14,244 nucleotides of DNA from contig WLFB01000005.1 in the NCBI GenBank assembly GCA_009703975.1, positions 1-14,244 of the forward strand. Direction: 5' to 3'. The notes beneath the pieces are model-generated. The model was not told the origin of the DNA. It saw nothing but the letters and a program-made list of their open reading frames with translations, and made no database searches. The translations under genes were made by a program, and so were the position numbers. Positions 8,329 to 14,244 of the stretch are shown here, piece by piece (positions within the stretch are counted from its first letter, which is position 1; every line of letters begins with the position of its first letter). Source of the DNA: Actinomycetota bacterium. GTDB taxonomy: Bacteria > Actinomycetota > Acidimicrobiia > Acidimicrobiales > Ilumatobacteraceae.

Positions 8329-9225
8329 CTAGAACCCTGCAACAATTTGCGACATTAGATCACAAGCCTCAGTTGGATTCAACCCGATCATCACACCGGC
8401 GCTTCTGAGCGCATCCATCTTGCCTTGCGCGGTGCCTTTGCCACCTGAGACAATCGCCCCAGCATGACCCATTTTTTTACCAGCAGGTGCTGTGACACCT
8501 GCGATATATGCACTCATCGGTTTCGTCACATGATTCGTGATGAACTCCGCCGCTTCTTCTTCGGCAGTGCCACCGATTTCACCGATCATGATGATCGCAT
8601 GCGTTTCAGGGTCAGCTTGAAACTCGGCCAGACAGTCAACGAAAGAAGTGCCAGGCACCGGGTCTCCGCCGATGCCAACGCAAGTTGATACACCAATGTT
8701 TAATTGCTTGAGTTCATACAGCGCTTGATAAGTAAGTGTGCCCGATCGCGACACGATGCCGACGTTTGGCCCGTTCTTGGTTGGCAATGCTGCGATCTCA
8801 CCCGCGGTGATACCGATGTTGCATTTGCCGGGGCTAATAATGCCAGGGCAGTTCGGCCCGAGCAACCGAGTCTTTGGAAAATCGCGTTGTAGGTTTGCAA
8901 ACACTCGCGCTTCGTCTTGCGCCGGCACACCTTCGGTTATACAAACAATAAAACTGATTCCGGCACGAGCAGCCTCAAGAATCGCAGCGGGCGCTGCCTT
9001 CGGTGGCACGGCAATAAACGAAGCAGTTGCACCGGTTGCAATAACTGCAGCTTCAACGCTGTCGTATACGGGGATACCTTCAACGTCTTGACCGGCCTTA
9101 CCGGGTGTTACACCAGCAACAACTTGAGTGCCATAGTCGCGATTACGCAACCCATGAAAGCGCCCTTGGCCACCAGTTAATCCCTGTACAAGAACTTTTG
9201 TATTTTCGTTTACAAATATTGCCAT
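8329..9225 (-). CDS. sucD: Succinyl-CoA synthetase alpha subunit
   Basis: It partners SucC in succinyl-CoA + ADP/GDP + Pi to succinate + ATP/GTP + CoA. From the ATG at 9225 the protein is 298 residues, the usual length. It begins MAIFVNENTKVLVQGLTGGQG with the CoA-binding Rossmann fold. The phosphorylated catalytic histidine is His254 in KKMGHAGAIVSGGKGTAQGK. VSRSGTLTYQ and GIGGDPVPGTSF (phosphate site) are present. An in-frame start at 9273 would overlap sucC by 44 nt and add 16 non-conserved residues. I prefer 9225 because AGGA lies about 13 nt upstream and the 4-bp gap to the sucC stop is typical. It is translationally coupled to sucC. Confidence 0.97.
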   Translation of the reverse strand: MAIFVNENTKVLVQGLTGGQGRFHGLRNRDYGTQVVAGVTPGKAGQDVEGIPVYDSVEAAVIATGATASFIAVPPKAAPAAILEAARAGISFIVCITEGVPAQDEARVFANLQRDFPKTRLLGPNCPGIISPGKCNIGITAGEIAALPTKNGPNVGIVSRSGTLTYQALYELKQLNIGVSTCVGIGGDPVPGTSFVDCLAEFQADPETHAIIMIGEIGGTAEEEAAEFITNHVTKPMSAYIAGVTAPAGKKMGHAGAIVSGGKGTAQGKMDALRSAGVMIGLNPTEACDLMSQIVAGF

Positions 9226-9229
9226 GTTG

Positions 9230-10381
9230 TTAATTCTTTCCTGCGAGATCAACTGCAACTCGAGCAGCCTCAAGCATTGTTGAACGCGAAATTAACTGTG
9301 ACTCGTCTATGCCAGCATTTGCAATGATTGCACGACCTTCGATGGCATTAGTGCCGTCAAGTCGAATCACGATTGGTGCGCGCAGTTTGACACGGTTCAT
9401 CGCTTCGACAATGCCTTTAGCAACTTCATCACCTCGTGTGATTCCACCAAAGATATTGATAAAAATACTTTTCACTTTCGTGTCTGAGTTGATCACTTCG
9501 AGCGCCGCAGTCATAAGTTCGGCGTTCGCGCCACCACCGATATCTAAAAAGTTGGCGGCCTTACCGCCGACTTGGTTGACAACATCAAGTGTGCTCATTG
9601 CCAAACCGGCGCCATTGGCGATGATGCCAACTGTGCCGTCAAGTCCAATGTATTGCAGATTTTTTTCGCGGGCGAGTTTTTCGCGCTCGTCAAGCTCTTC
9701 AGTCGCGCGGTATTCATCCCACTCTGGGTGTCGAAATGCTGCGTTATCGTCAAGCGTCACTTTGGCATCAAGTGCATGCACTTCGCCGTTTGGTTTTAAA
9801 ATCAGTGGATTAATCTCAGCCAAATCGCAATCACCTTTAGTGAAGCACTCATAAAGTTTGACAAGCATTGCTGCAACTCCGTCGATTGCTTTTTGCGAAA
9901 TTCGCGCATCAACAACAGCGCGTCGCGCAGTTTCAAGACTCAATCCTTCAATTGGGTTGACATATAACTTGATGATCGCAGTTGGGTCGGTGACCGCGAC
10001 TTGCTCGATCTCGACCCCACCTTGTGCCGAGAGCATCAAAAGGTGTCGCTTGGCTGAGCGGTCGAGTGTGAACGATGCGTAATATTCTTCGGCAATATCT
10101 GATGCGTGTTCAACCCAAACACGTTTTACAACATGACCTTTGATGTCCATACCCAAAATATTTGTCGCATGCGTGCGAACCTCTTCAGCGTTGTTCGCGA
10201 GTTTGATTCCACCGGCTTTGCCGCGGCCACCGACTTGCACTTGCGCTTTAATCACAACTGGGTACTTCGCCAATTCGGCCTGTTTCACTGCCTCGTCAAC
10301 AGTTAATGCAACACCGCCGGCAGAAACAGCAATGTCATAGCGCGCGAAATATTGTTTGCCTTGATACTCAAATAAATCCAC
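9230..10381 (-). CDS. sucC: Succinyl-CoA synthetase beta subunit (ADP/GDP-forming)
   Basis: This is the nucleotide-binding, ATP-grasp subunit of succinyl-CoA synthetase, 383 residues long and slightly short of the usual 385-395. MDLFEYQGKQYFARYDIAVS opens the protein. VIKAQVQVGGRGKAGGIKLA (43-62) is the ATP-grasp glycine loop, CDLAEINPLIL carries the metal-binding acidic/Asn residues, and FLDIGGGAN and FGGITRGDEVAKGI form the C-terminal CoA-ligase domain. Nucleotide preference (ADP or GDP) cannot be decided by eye. The start is GTG at 10381 with an AGGAAG ribosome site about 4-6 nt upstream. It lies 38 bp after the mutase cobalamin-subunit gene and 4 bp before sucD, so all three are probably one transcript. 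This links methylmalonyl-CoA conversion directly to succinyl-CoA use. Confidence 0.97.
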   Translation of the reverse strand: MDLFEYQGKQYFARYDIAVSAGGVALTVDEAVKQAELAKYPVVIKAQVQVGGRGKAGGIKLANNAEEVRTHATNILGMDIKGHVVKRVWVEHASDIAEEYYASFTLDRSAKRHLLMLSAQGGVEIEQVAVTDPTAIIKLYVNPIEGLSLETARRAVVDARISQKAIDGVAAMLVKLYECFTKGDCDLAEINPLILKPNGEVHALDAKVTLDDNAAFRHPEWDEYRATEELDEREKLAREKNLQYIGLDGTVGIIANGAGLAMSTLDVVNQVGGKAANFLDIGGGANAELMTAALEVINSDTKVKSIFINIFGGITRGDEVAKGIVEAMNRVKLRAPIVIRLDGTNAIEGRAIIANAGIDESQLISRSTMLEAARVAVDLAGKN

Positions 10382-10419
10382 TTAACTTCCTTTTTATGTT
10401 TTGCTCGTGTAATGAAACT

Positions 10420-10824
10420 TTATTTTTCGCGCGCGTCAAGCGCTAACTCTAGCCATTTTGCGATTTCGTTTAAAGATGAGCCTGGTCCAAAAATTTCACC
10501 GACGCCTTGTTGTTTGAGCGTGACGATGTCTTCAAGTGGAATAACCCCGCCACCGAAAATTAAAACCTCGCCGAGTTTTCGAGTGCGCAATTCTTCCATC
10601 ACGCGCGGAAACAAAGTCAAATGTGCCCCTGAAAGTAATGAGAGACCGATTGCATCAGCATCTTCTTGCAGCACTGTTTCGGCAATCTGCTCGGGGGTTT
10701 GGTGCAAACCCGTATAAATGACCTCAAATCCGTGATCACGCAGGGCGCGGGTGATCGTTTTGGCTCCCCGATCATGACCATCTAGGCCAGGTTTTGCAAC
10801 TACGACTCGATAATTTCGCTTCAC
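10420..10824 (-). CDS. Cobalamin-binding (small) subunit of methylmalonyl-CoA-type acyl-CoA mutase
   Basis: This stand-alone 134-residue B12-binding domain matches the C-terminal domain of methylmalonyl-CoA mutase. The signature LDGHDRG gives Asp15-x-His17-x-x-Gly20, where His17 would coordinate cobalt in the base-off/His-on form. SLLSGAH (62-68) and the GGG turn (91-93) followed by GVGEIFGPGSS complete the fold. It has no catalytic TIM barrel, so it must pair with a separately encoded large subunit outside the window. The enzyme could be methylmalonyl-CoA mutase or a relative such as an ethylmalonyl- or isobutyryl-CoA mutase; the small subunit does not distinguish them. The neighbouring sucCD favours a succinyl-CoA product. 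Translation starts with GTG at 10824. AAGG lies 10 nt upstream, but the same bases could instead form a -10 box. Confidence 0.93.
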   Translation of the reverse strand: MKRNYRVVVAKPGLDGHDRGAKTITRALRDHGFEVIYTGLHQTPEQIAETVLQEDADAIGLSLLSGAHLTLFPRVMEELRTRKLGEVLIFGGGVIPLEDIVTLKQQGVGEIFGPGSSLNEIAKWLELALDAREK

Positions 10825-10831
10825 GACTTAT

Positions 10832-10839
10832 TAACCTTA
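10832..10839. promoter_or_regulatory. Overlapping divergent -10 boxes between mutase subunit and hypothetical gene
   Basis: Only 19 bp separate the two divergent start codons. On the plus strand TAACCT (10832-10837) lies exactly 6 nt before the ATG at 10844, the spacing expected for a leaderless transcript. On the minus strand TAAGGT (10839 to 10834) lies 9 nt before the GTG at 10824. The two candidate -10 boxes share four base pairs, so the two transcripts could compete. This is pattern-based inference without start-site data. Confidence 0.4.
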
Positions 10840-10843
10840 CGAC

Positions 10844-11323
10844 ATGCGCCGAGTCGAATTCACATCGCCAATTTCACGAGCGATCATGCCAATTGTTGGC
10901 GGTATCGCAGGTTTCATATTGCTTTTTGGGGTGACGTGGATCTTGGCGAGCACGTCGACTAAAAATCGCCAGAGTCAACCCCAGACGGTTCCGCAGACTT
11001 TTGAAATTGGGGAAGTAAAAGACGTTGCCAAAAGCATCGATCAAGATGGCCCAATTTTGTACCCAGACTTGCGCGACGCAACTGGCAAGCGTTCGATCGT
11101 GATTGACCACACAGGCACCAACCCAGCAAAGGGCTGGCAGGTTTACTATGCCTACCCTGCAGACCGAACTGAGACCTGCTTAGTTGGGCATCTTAAAAAG
11201 TCCCGCGACTTTAAAGACTGCGAAGGTCGAACGATTGCAGTTGAACAACTAAAACTTCCACTTGATGTGCGACCAATTGTCGAAAATCTTAAAACGCTTT
11301 TAATTGATTTGCGCGCTGGCTAG
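10844..11323 (+). CDS. Hypothetical membrane-anchored protein
   Basis: I do not recognise this 159-residue protein. It has a short basic N-terminus (MRR), one hydrophobic helix at about residues 14-36, a polar Ser/Thr/Gln linker (37-52), then a soluble domain probably outside the membrane. That domain contains YPDLRDATGKRSIVIDH, GWQVYYAYPADR and two cysteines, Cys112 and Cys126, in TCLVGHLKKSRDFKDCEGRTI. Their spacing and the DCEGRTI ending loosely recall the second half of a Rieske iron-sulfur domain, but the paired Cys-x-His ligands are absent, so cluster binding is not supported. A disulfide is more plausible. The ATG at 10844 has no Shine-Dalgarno but has a candidate -10 box at leaderless spacing. 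It diverges from the mutase subunit and converges with pcrA. The TAG stop lies inside a 16-bp tandem duplication. Confidence 0.8.
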   Translation: MRRVEFTSPISRAIMPIVGGIAGFILLFGVTWILASTSTKNRQSQPQTVPQTFEIGEVKDVAKSIDQDGPILYPDLRDATGKRSIVIDHTGTNPAKGWQVYYAYPADRTETCLVGHLKKSRDFKDCEGRTIAVEQLKLPLDVRPIVENLKTLLIDLRAG

Positions 11324-11346
11324 AAAGTTAGCTGGCTAGAAAGTTA
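11315..11346. repeat. Perfect 16-bp tandem duplication across a stop codon
   Basis: The 16-bp unit GCTGGCTAGAAAGTTA occurs at 11315-11330 and again, without change, at 11331-11346. A partial further copy with GGCTGG follows. The first unit supplies the last codons and the TAG stop of the hypothetical gene. The duplicate extends into the convergent gap and directly abuts the terminator stem. Confidence 0.85.
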
Positions 11347-11382
11347 ACTGGCTGGTTAACTAGCTAGCTAGTTTATTTTTTT
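11346..11382 (+). terminator. Rho-independent terminator of the hypothetical gene, overlapping the pcrA 3' end
   Basis: From 11346 to 11373 a 12-pair stem (three pairs are G-U in RNA) closes on a 4-nt AACT loop. It is followed on the plus strand by TATTTTTTT (11374-11382). The right arm contains the 16-bp perfect palindrome at 11358-11373. The pcrA stop (11368-11370) is in the stem, and the T-run is the antisense of its final Lys-Lys-Ile codons. In the pcrA direction no T-run follows, so termination looks one-directional. Confidence 0.65.
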
Positions 11383-13611
11383 AAGCGGCGCCCAAGCCAG
11401 CGCTAAATGTTTCGTACCGTGCTTGGCAAATTCAATTGCTGCTTCTGTGGTTTCACCAGAACCACGAATGTTGATAATCACACCTTCACCAAACGATGGG
11501 TGCTCAACATCATCGCCAACTTTTAGGCCGGCATTCGCACCGACCATATCTTGCGCTGTGCCGTTATCGCGACGATATTTCGGAATCGTCGCTCGTGTCC
11601 ATTCAATTTTTTGGCCAGTGCTCTGATCCGCACTCGGACGAAAACCGCCTCGACCTTCATCGGCACCAGAGTCGATACTGCCCTCGCGTTGCAACAACTC
11701 ACTAGGAATTTCATCTAGAAACCGCGACGGCGGGTTGTATTGCTTTGAGCCATACAAGTTGCGACTCCAGGCATGCGACAAAAATAATTTCTCTTTTGCG
11801 CGAGTAATGCCGACATACGCTAAACGACGCTCTTCTTCGAGTTCGTTCTGATCTGTCAACGCGCGACTATGCGGAAATATTCCTTCTTCTAAACCAACAA
11901 TGAATACAACAGGAAACTCAAGACCTTTCGCAGCGTGCAACGTCATCAAAGTCACATGATTGTCAGAATCAATTTGATCGGTGTCAGCAACGAGTGCAAC
12001 CTGTTCTAAAAATTCATCGACTTGTGTGAACTCGCTGGCACTACCAATAAGTTCAGATAAGTTTTCGTGCCGACCTGCAGACTCAACAGTGTCTTCGGCT
12101 TCAAGTTCTTTGAAATATCCACTTACTTCGAGCGCGTGACGCAACACAGGCCCAGGCCCTTGACCAAGTCGCGATTCGAGATCATCGATTAATGCAATAA
12201 ACGCAGCGATGCCTTTCGCCCCTGCCCCGCCAACGCCGGCCTCAGTCGCACGACGCAACGCCAATGCAAAAGAAATTTGTTGACTTGTGGCGAAAGCATC
12301 AATGCGGTCAACTGTTGTGTCGCCAATGCCGCGCTTAGGAACGTTTAAAACGCGCTTCAGGCTGACTTCGTCAAGCGGGTTGACCGCGCAACGAATATAT
12401 GCGAGGGCATCTTTGACTTCGCGTCGGTCATAGAACCGCGTACCGCCAATAACTTTGTACGGCACACCAGACTGCATAAAACTCTCTTCAAGCACACGGC
12501 TCTGCGCATTGGTGCGATAAAACACAGCCATCTCACGCCACTGGCGCGTGTCAGACTCATTCATTTGTTTAAGCTGCGAAACAGTCCAGTTTGCCTCGTG
12601 ATATTCATCGTCTGCGTAAAACCGCACGACGCGGTCGCCTTTGCCAAGTTCTGTCCAGAGTTCTTTGGGTTTACGTTCGGCATTATTGGTTATCACCGCG
12701 TTGGCGGCATCTAAAATTGTTTGCGTGCTGCGATAATTTTGTGCCAACACAACAACGGTCACTTCAGGAAACGCAGTTTCAAACTGCAAGATGTTTCTAA
12801 AATCAGCACCACGAAAGCGATAAACAGATTGATCTGTATCGCCCACGACGCAGACGTTGTGTTGCGCGCTGGCATCATCAGCAGATGCAAGCTTGAGCAC
12901 GATTTCATTTTGCGCCATGTTCGTATCTTGATATTCGTCAATCAAAATATGTTCAAAGCGTTGTTGATATTGCGCCAGAACATCTTTGTGCTGACGAAAC
13001 AACTGCACCGTGTTGAATAACAAATCATCAAAATCCATTGCGCCAGCTTTGATCAAGCGATTTTTGTATTCACGGTATATCTCGGCATATTTTGTATCGA
13101 ATACATTTTCAGCTTGTGCGGCAGCGTCGTATGGCGACATCAATTCGTTTTTCCATAAACTTATTCGCGCCTGCACACCACGCGCCGGAAACCGCTTTGC
13201 ATCAAGCCCAAGATCGCGAATTACATAGCCGATTAATCTTTTTGAATCTGATTGATCATAAATTGAGAATGTCTTCGGAAATCCAATCTGCTCAGCCTGC
13301 ATTCGCAAAATTCGCACACACGCAGCATGAAAAGTGCTAACCCACATGCGTTCAGCAACTTTGCCGACAAGTGCTTCGACTCGCTCACGCATCTCACCGG
13401 CTGCTTTGTTGGTAAACGTGATCGCCAAAATTCGCATCGGGTGCGTGCCCTGGCTGATCAGATGTGCCACGCGGTGCGTCAACACGCGGGTCTTACCCGA
13501 ACCTGCGCCCGCAATCACCAATAACGGCCCGCTCGGGTGCAGCACGGCGTCTTGTTGATCTGGGTTCAACGACGCGATGTCTAGAGAAATGTTGGGTTTA
13601 TGCTCACTCAC
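11368..13611 (-). CDS. pcrA: ATP-dependent DNA helicase, PcrA/UvrD family
   Basis: This SF1A 3'-5' helicase acts in nucleotide excision repair, removal of stalled RNA polymerase and plasmid/recombination control. The 747 residues are typical. Visible motifs are LNPDQQDAV (Q motif, about 15-23), AGAGSGKT Walker A (34-41), ITFTNKAA (Ia), LIDEYQDT Walker B (223-230), and GDTDQSVYRFRGA (motif III, 257-269). LAQNYRST (IV), LMTLHAAKGLEFPVVFIVGLEEG (V) and EERRLAYVGITRAKEKLFLS (VI) follow. The C-terminus VGDDVEHPSFGEGVIINIRG... is the PcrA/UvrD Tudor-like domain that contacts RNA polymerase. It starts with GTG at 13611. AGGGG lies only 2 nt upstream, too close for an ideal ribosome site; TAGTCT 9 nt upstream could be a -10 box. 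It is divergent from yaaA by 66 bp and monocistronic as far as visible. Confidence 0.96.
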   Translation of the reverse strand: MSEHKPNISLDIASLNPDQQDAVLHPSGPLLVIAGAGSGKTRVLTHRVAHLISQGTHPMRILAITFTNKAAGEMRERVEALVGKVAERMWVSTFHAACVRILRMQAEQIGFPKTFSIYDQSDSKRLIGYVIRDLGLDAKRFPARGVQARISLWKNELMSPYDAAAQAENVFDTKYAEIYREYKNRLIKAGAMDFDDLLFNTVQLFRQHKDVLAQYQQRFEHILIDEYQDTNMAQNEIVLKLASADDASAQHNVCVVGDTDQSVYRFRGADFRNILQFETAFPEVTVVVLAQNYRSTQTILDAANAVITNNAERKPKELWTELGKGDRVVRFYADDEYHEANWTVSQLKQMNESDTRQWREMAVFYRTNAQSRVLEESFMQSGVPYKVIGGTRFYDRREVKDALAYIRCAVNPLDEVSLKRVLNVPKRGIGDTTVDRIDAFATSQQISFALALRRATEAGVGGAGAKGIAAFIALIDDLESRLGQGPGPVLRHALEVSGYFKELEAEDTVESAGRHENLSELIGSASEFTQVDEFLEQVALVADTDQIDSDNHVTLMTLHAAKGLEFPVVFIVGLEEGIFPHSRALTDQNELEEERRLAYVGITRAKEKLFLSHAWSRNLYGSKQYNPPSRFLDEIPSELLQREGSIDSGADEGRGGFRPSADQSTGQKIEWTRATIPKYRRDNGTAQDMVGANAGLKVGDDVEHPSFGEGVIINIRGSGETTEAAIEFAKHGTKHLALAWAPLKKIN

Positions 13612-13677
13612 TACCCCTGCAGACTAGAGGCAGGGTATGCGCTTATTGCGCCGCATATTCAAGCAGAATCGTGTGTC

Positions 13678-14244
13678 GTGACAAGTAAAGAAAAACTTTT
13701 TATTTTGTTACCGCCCTCCGAAGGCAAAGCCCCATCAGGTTCAACTAGCACAAAATTCAAAGAGACAGATGGCAAATTTGGTAAGTCATTAGCAAAACAA
13801 CGTGCCGAGATTATTACTGCTTTACGGATACAAAACGGTGGCGCGCAGAAACTACTCGGCGTGTCTGGCACACATCTGTTGAGAGCACAACAGGCGAATC
13901 TTGCGTTGCGCGGTGCAAAAACTCTGCCCGCTCGCGAGCGATACACCGGCGTCGTTTGGGATCATCTTGATCTTGCATCATTAACAAGCGCACAACAAAA
14001 ATTTGCGGATGCGAACATCATTGTTGTTTCTGGGTTGCTTGGCTTAGTTTGTGCTGGCGATGCAATACCCGACTATCGACTCAAAATTGGCGCGTCACTT
14101 GCCCCAATGGGCAAACTTTCAACTTGGTGGTGTGAAGCAATTTCACTCACGCTAAACAAGTACTGTGCGGGCGCAGTAGTGATTGACTTGTTGCCTCAAG
14201 AACACTCGGCTGCATTCGTGCCAAATGAGAAACTACTCAACGAA
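13678..14244 (+). CDS. yaaA: YaaA-family (DUF328/UPF0246) peroxide-stress protein, 3'-truncated by window edge
   Basis: The visible 189 residues open with MTSKEKLFILLPPSEGKA, the classic N-terminus of the YaaA/UPF0246 family. GVWDHLDLASL-like spacing (YTGVVWDHLDL), VVSGLLGLV, DAIPDYRLKIGASL and LSTWWCEAI are further family blocks in the right order. Family members are about 250 aa, so roughly a quarter is missing beyond the edge. In E. coli YaaA lowers free iron and limits oxidative DNA damage, and it binds DNA. The same role here is inferred from family only. The frame is open further upstream, but GTG at 13678 is the first sensible start and places the conserved LLPPSEGK about ten residues in. 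The ribosome site is weak. Its divergence from the repair helicase pcrA is suggestive but not evidence of shared regulation. Confidence 0.9.
   Translation, partial: MTSKEKLFILLPPSEGKAPSGSTSTKFKETDGKFGKSLAKQRAEIITALRIQNGGAQKLLGVSGTHLLRAQQANLALRGAKTLPARERYTGVVWDHLDLASLTSAQQKFADANIIVVSGLLGLVCAGDAIPDYRLKIGASLAPMGKLSTWWCEAISLTLNKYCAGAVVIDLLPQEHSAAFVPNEKLLNE

Noticed and set aside
9226..9273. A longer sucD start overlapping sucC by 44 nt
   Set aside because: The extra 16 residues are unlike the family N-terminus; the ATG at 9225 gives the conserved MAIFVNENTKVLVQG start and normal coupling to sucC.
9309..9854. A 181-codon open frame antisense to sucC
   Set aside because: It lies wholly within the well-supported sucC gene, is Ser/Ala/Pro-rich with no recognisable domain, and is a shadow of the opposite frame's codon bias.
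11208..11250. Rieske iron-sulfur domain in the hypothetical protein
   Set aside because: The CLVGH...DCEGR segment lacks the two Cys-x-His ligand pairs needed to hold a 2Fe-2S cluster.

Overview
The window looks like a piece of an actinobacterial chromosome, most plausibly from Acidimicrobiia (for example a freshwater, moderate-GC lineage). This placement is inference from four things: gene content, the SdhC/SdhA type, the split cobalamin-binding subunit of an acyl-CoA mutase, and frequent GTG starts with possible leaderless promoters. Base composition is roughly half GC by eye (not computed). Coding density is very high, with only one gap slightly over 300 bp. I see no transposase, phage gene, tRNA, rRNA or CRISPR array.

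Layout. Positions 1-2184 (minus) hold the end-clipped sdhA flavoprotein gene preceded by sdhC, the cytochrome b membrane anchor of a type-B succinate dehydrogenase. A 312-bp divergent intergenic region (2185-2496) separates them from a plus-strand pair: a proton-pumping membrane pyrophosphatase (hppA) and a small SCP-2 sterol-carrier-domain protein. These face a minus-strand run that reads, in transcription order, cobalamin-binding mutase subunit (10824-10420), sucC, sucD, a large acyltransferase-3/SGNH membrane protein, and mdh (ending 5319). A small membrane-anchored hypothetical protein (10844-11323, plus) diverges from the mutase subunit with only 19 bp between start codons. It converges on a PcrA/UvrD-type helicase gene (13611-11368, minus). 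The window ends inside a YaaA-family gene (plus, from 13678) that diverges from the helicase.

Function. The cluster is dominated by the C4 half of the TCA cycle. Succinyl-CoA synthetase makes succinate and ATP/GTP, succinate dehydrogenase makes fumarate, and malate dehydrogenase makes oxaloacetate. The cobalamin-binding mutase subunit would feed methylmalonyl-CoA-derived succinyl-CoA into the same steps, linking propionate or odd-chain/branched-chain catabolism to the cycle. HppA recovers energy from pyrophosphate as a proton gradient, or uses it to buffer membrane energy. The acyltransferase/SGNH gene is the outlier: a cell-surface modification enzyme between sucD and mdh.

Novelty. I found no convincing undescribed multi-gene system. 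The items worth a second look are small. They are a tandem 13-bp repeat and a leader hairpin before hppA, a 16-bp tandem duplication that supplies a stop codon and leads into a terminator overlapping the pcrA 3' end, a very compact divergent promoter with overlapping -10 boxes, a repeated hairpin between convergent genes, and the odd location of the acyltransferase.
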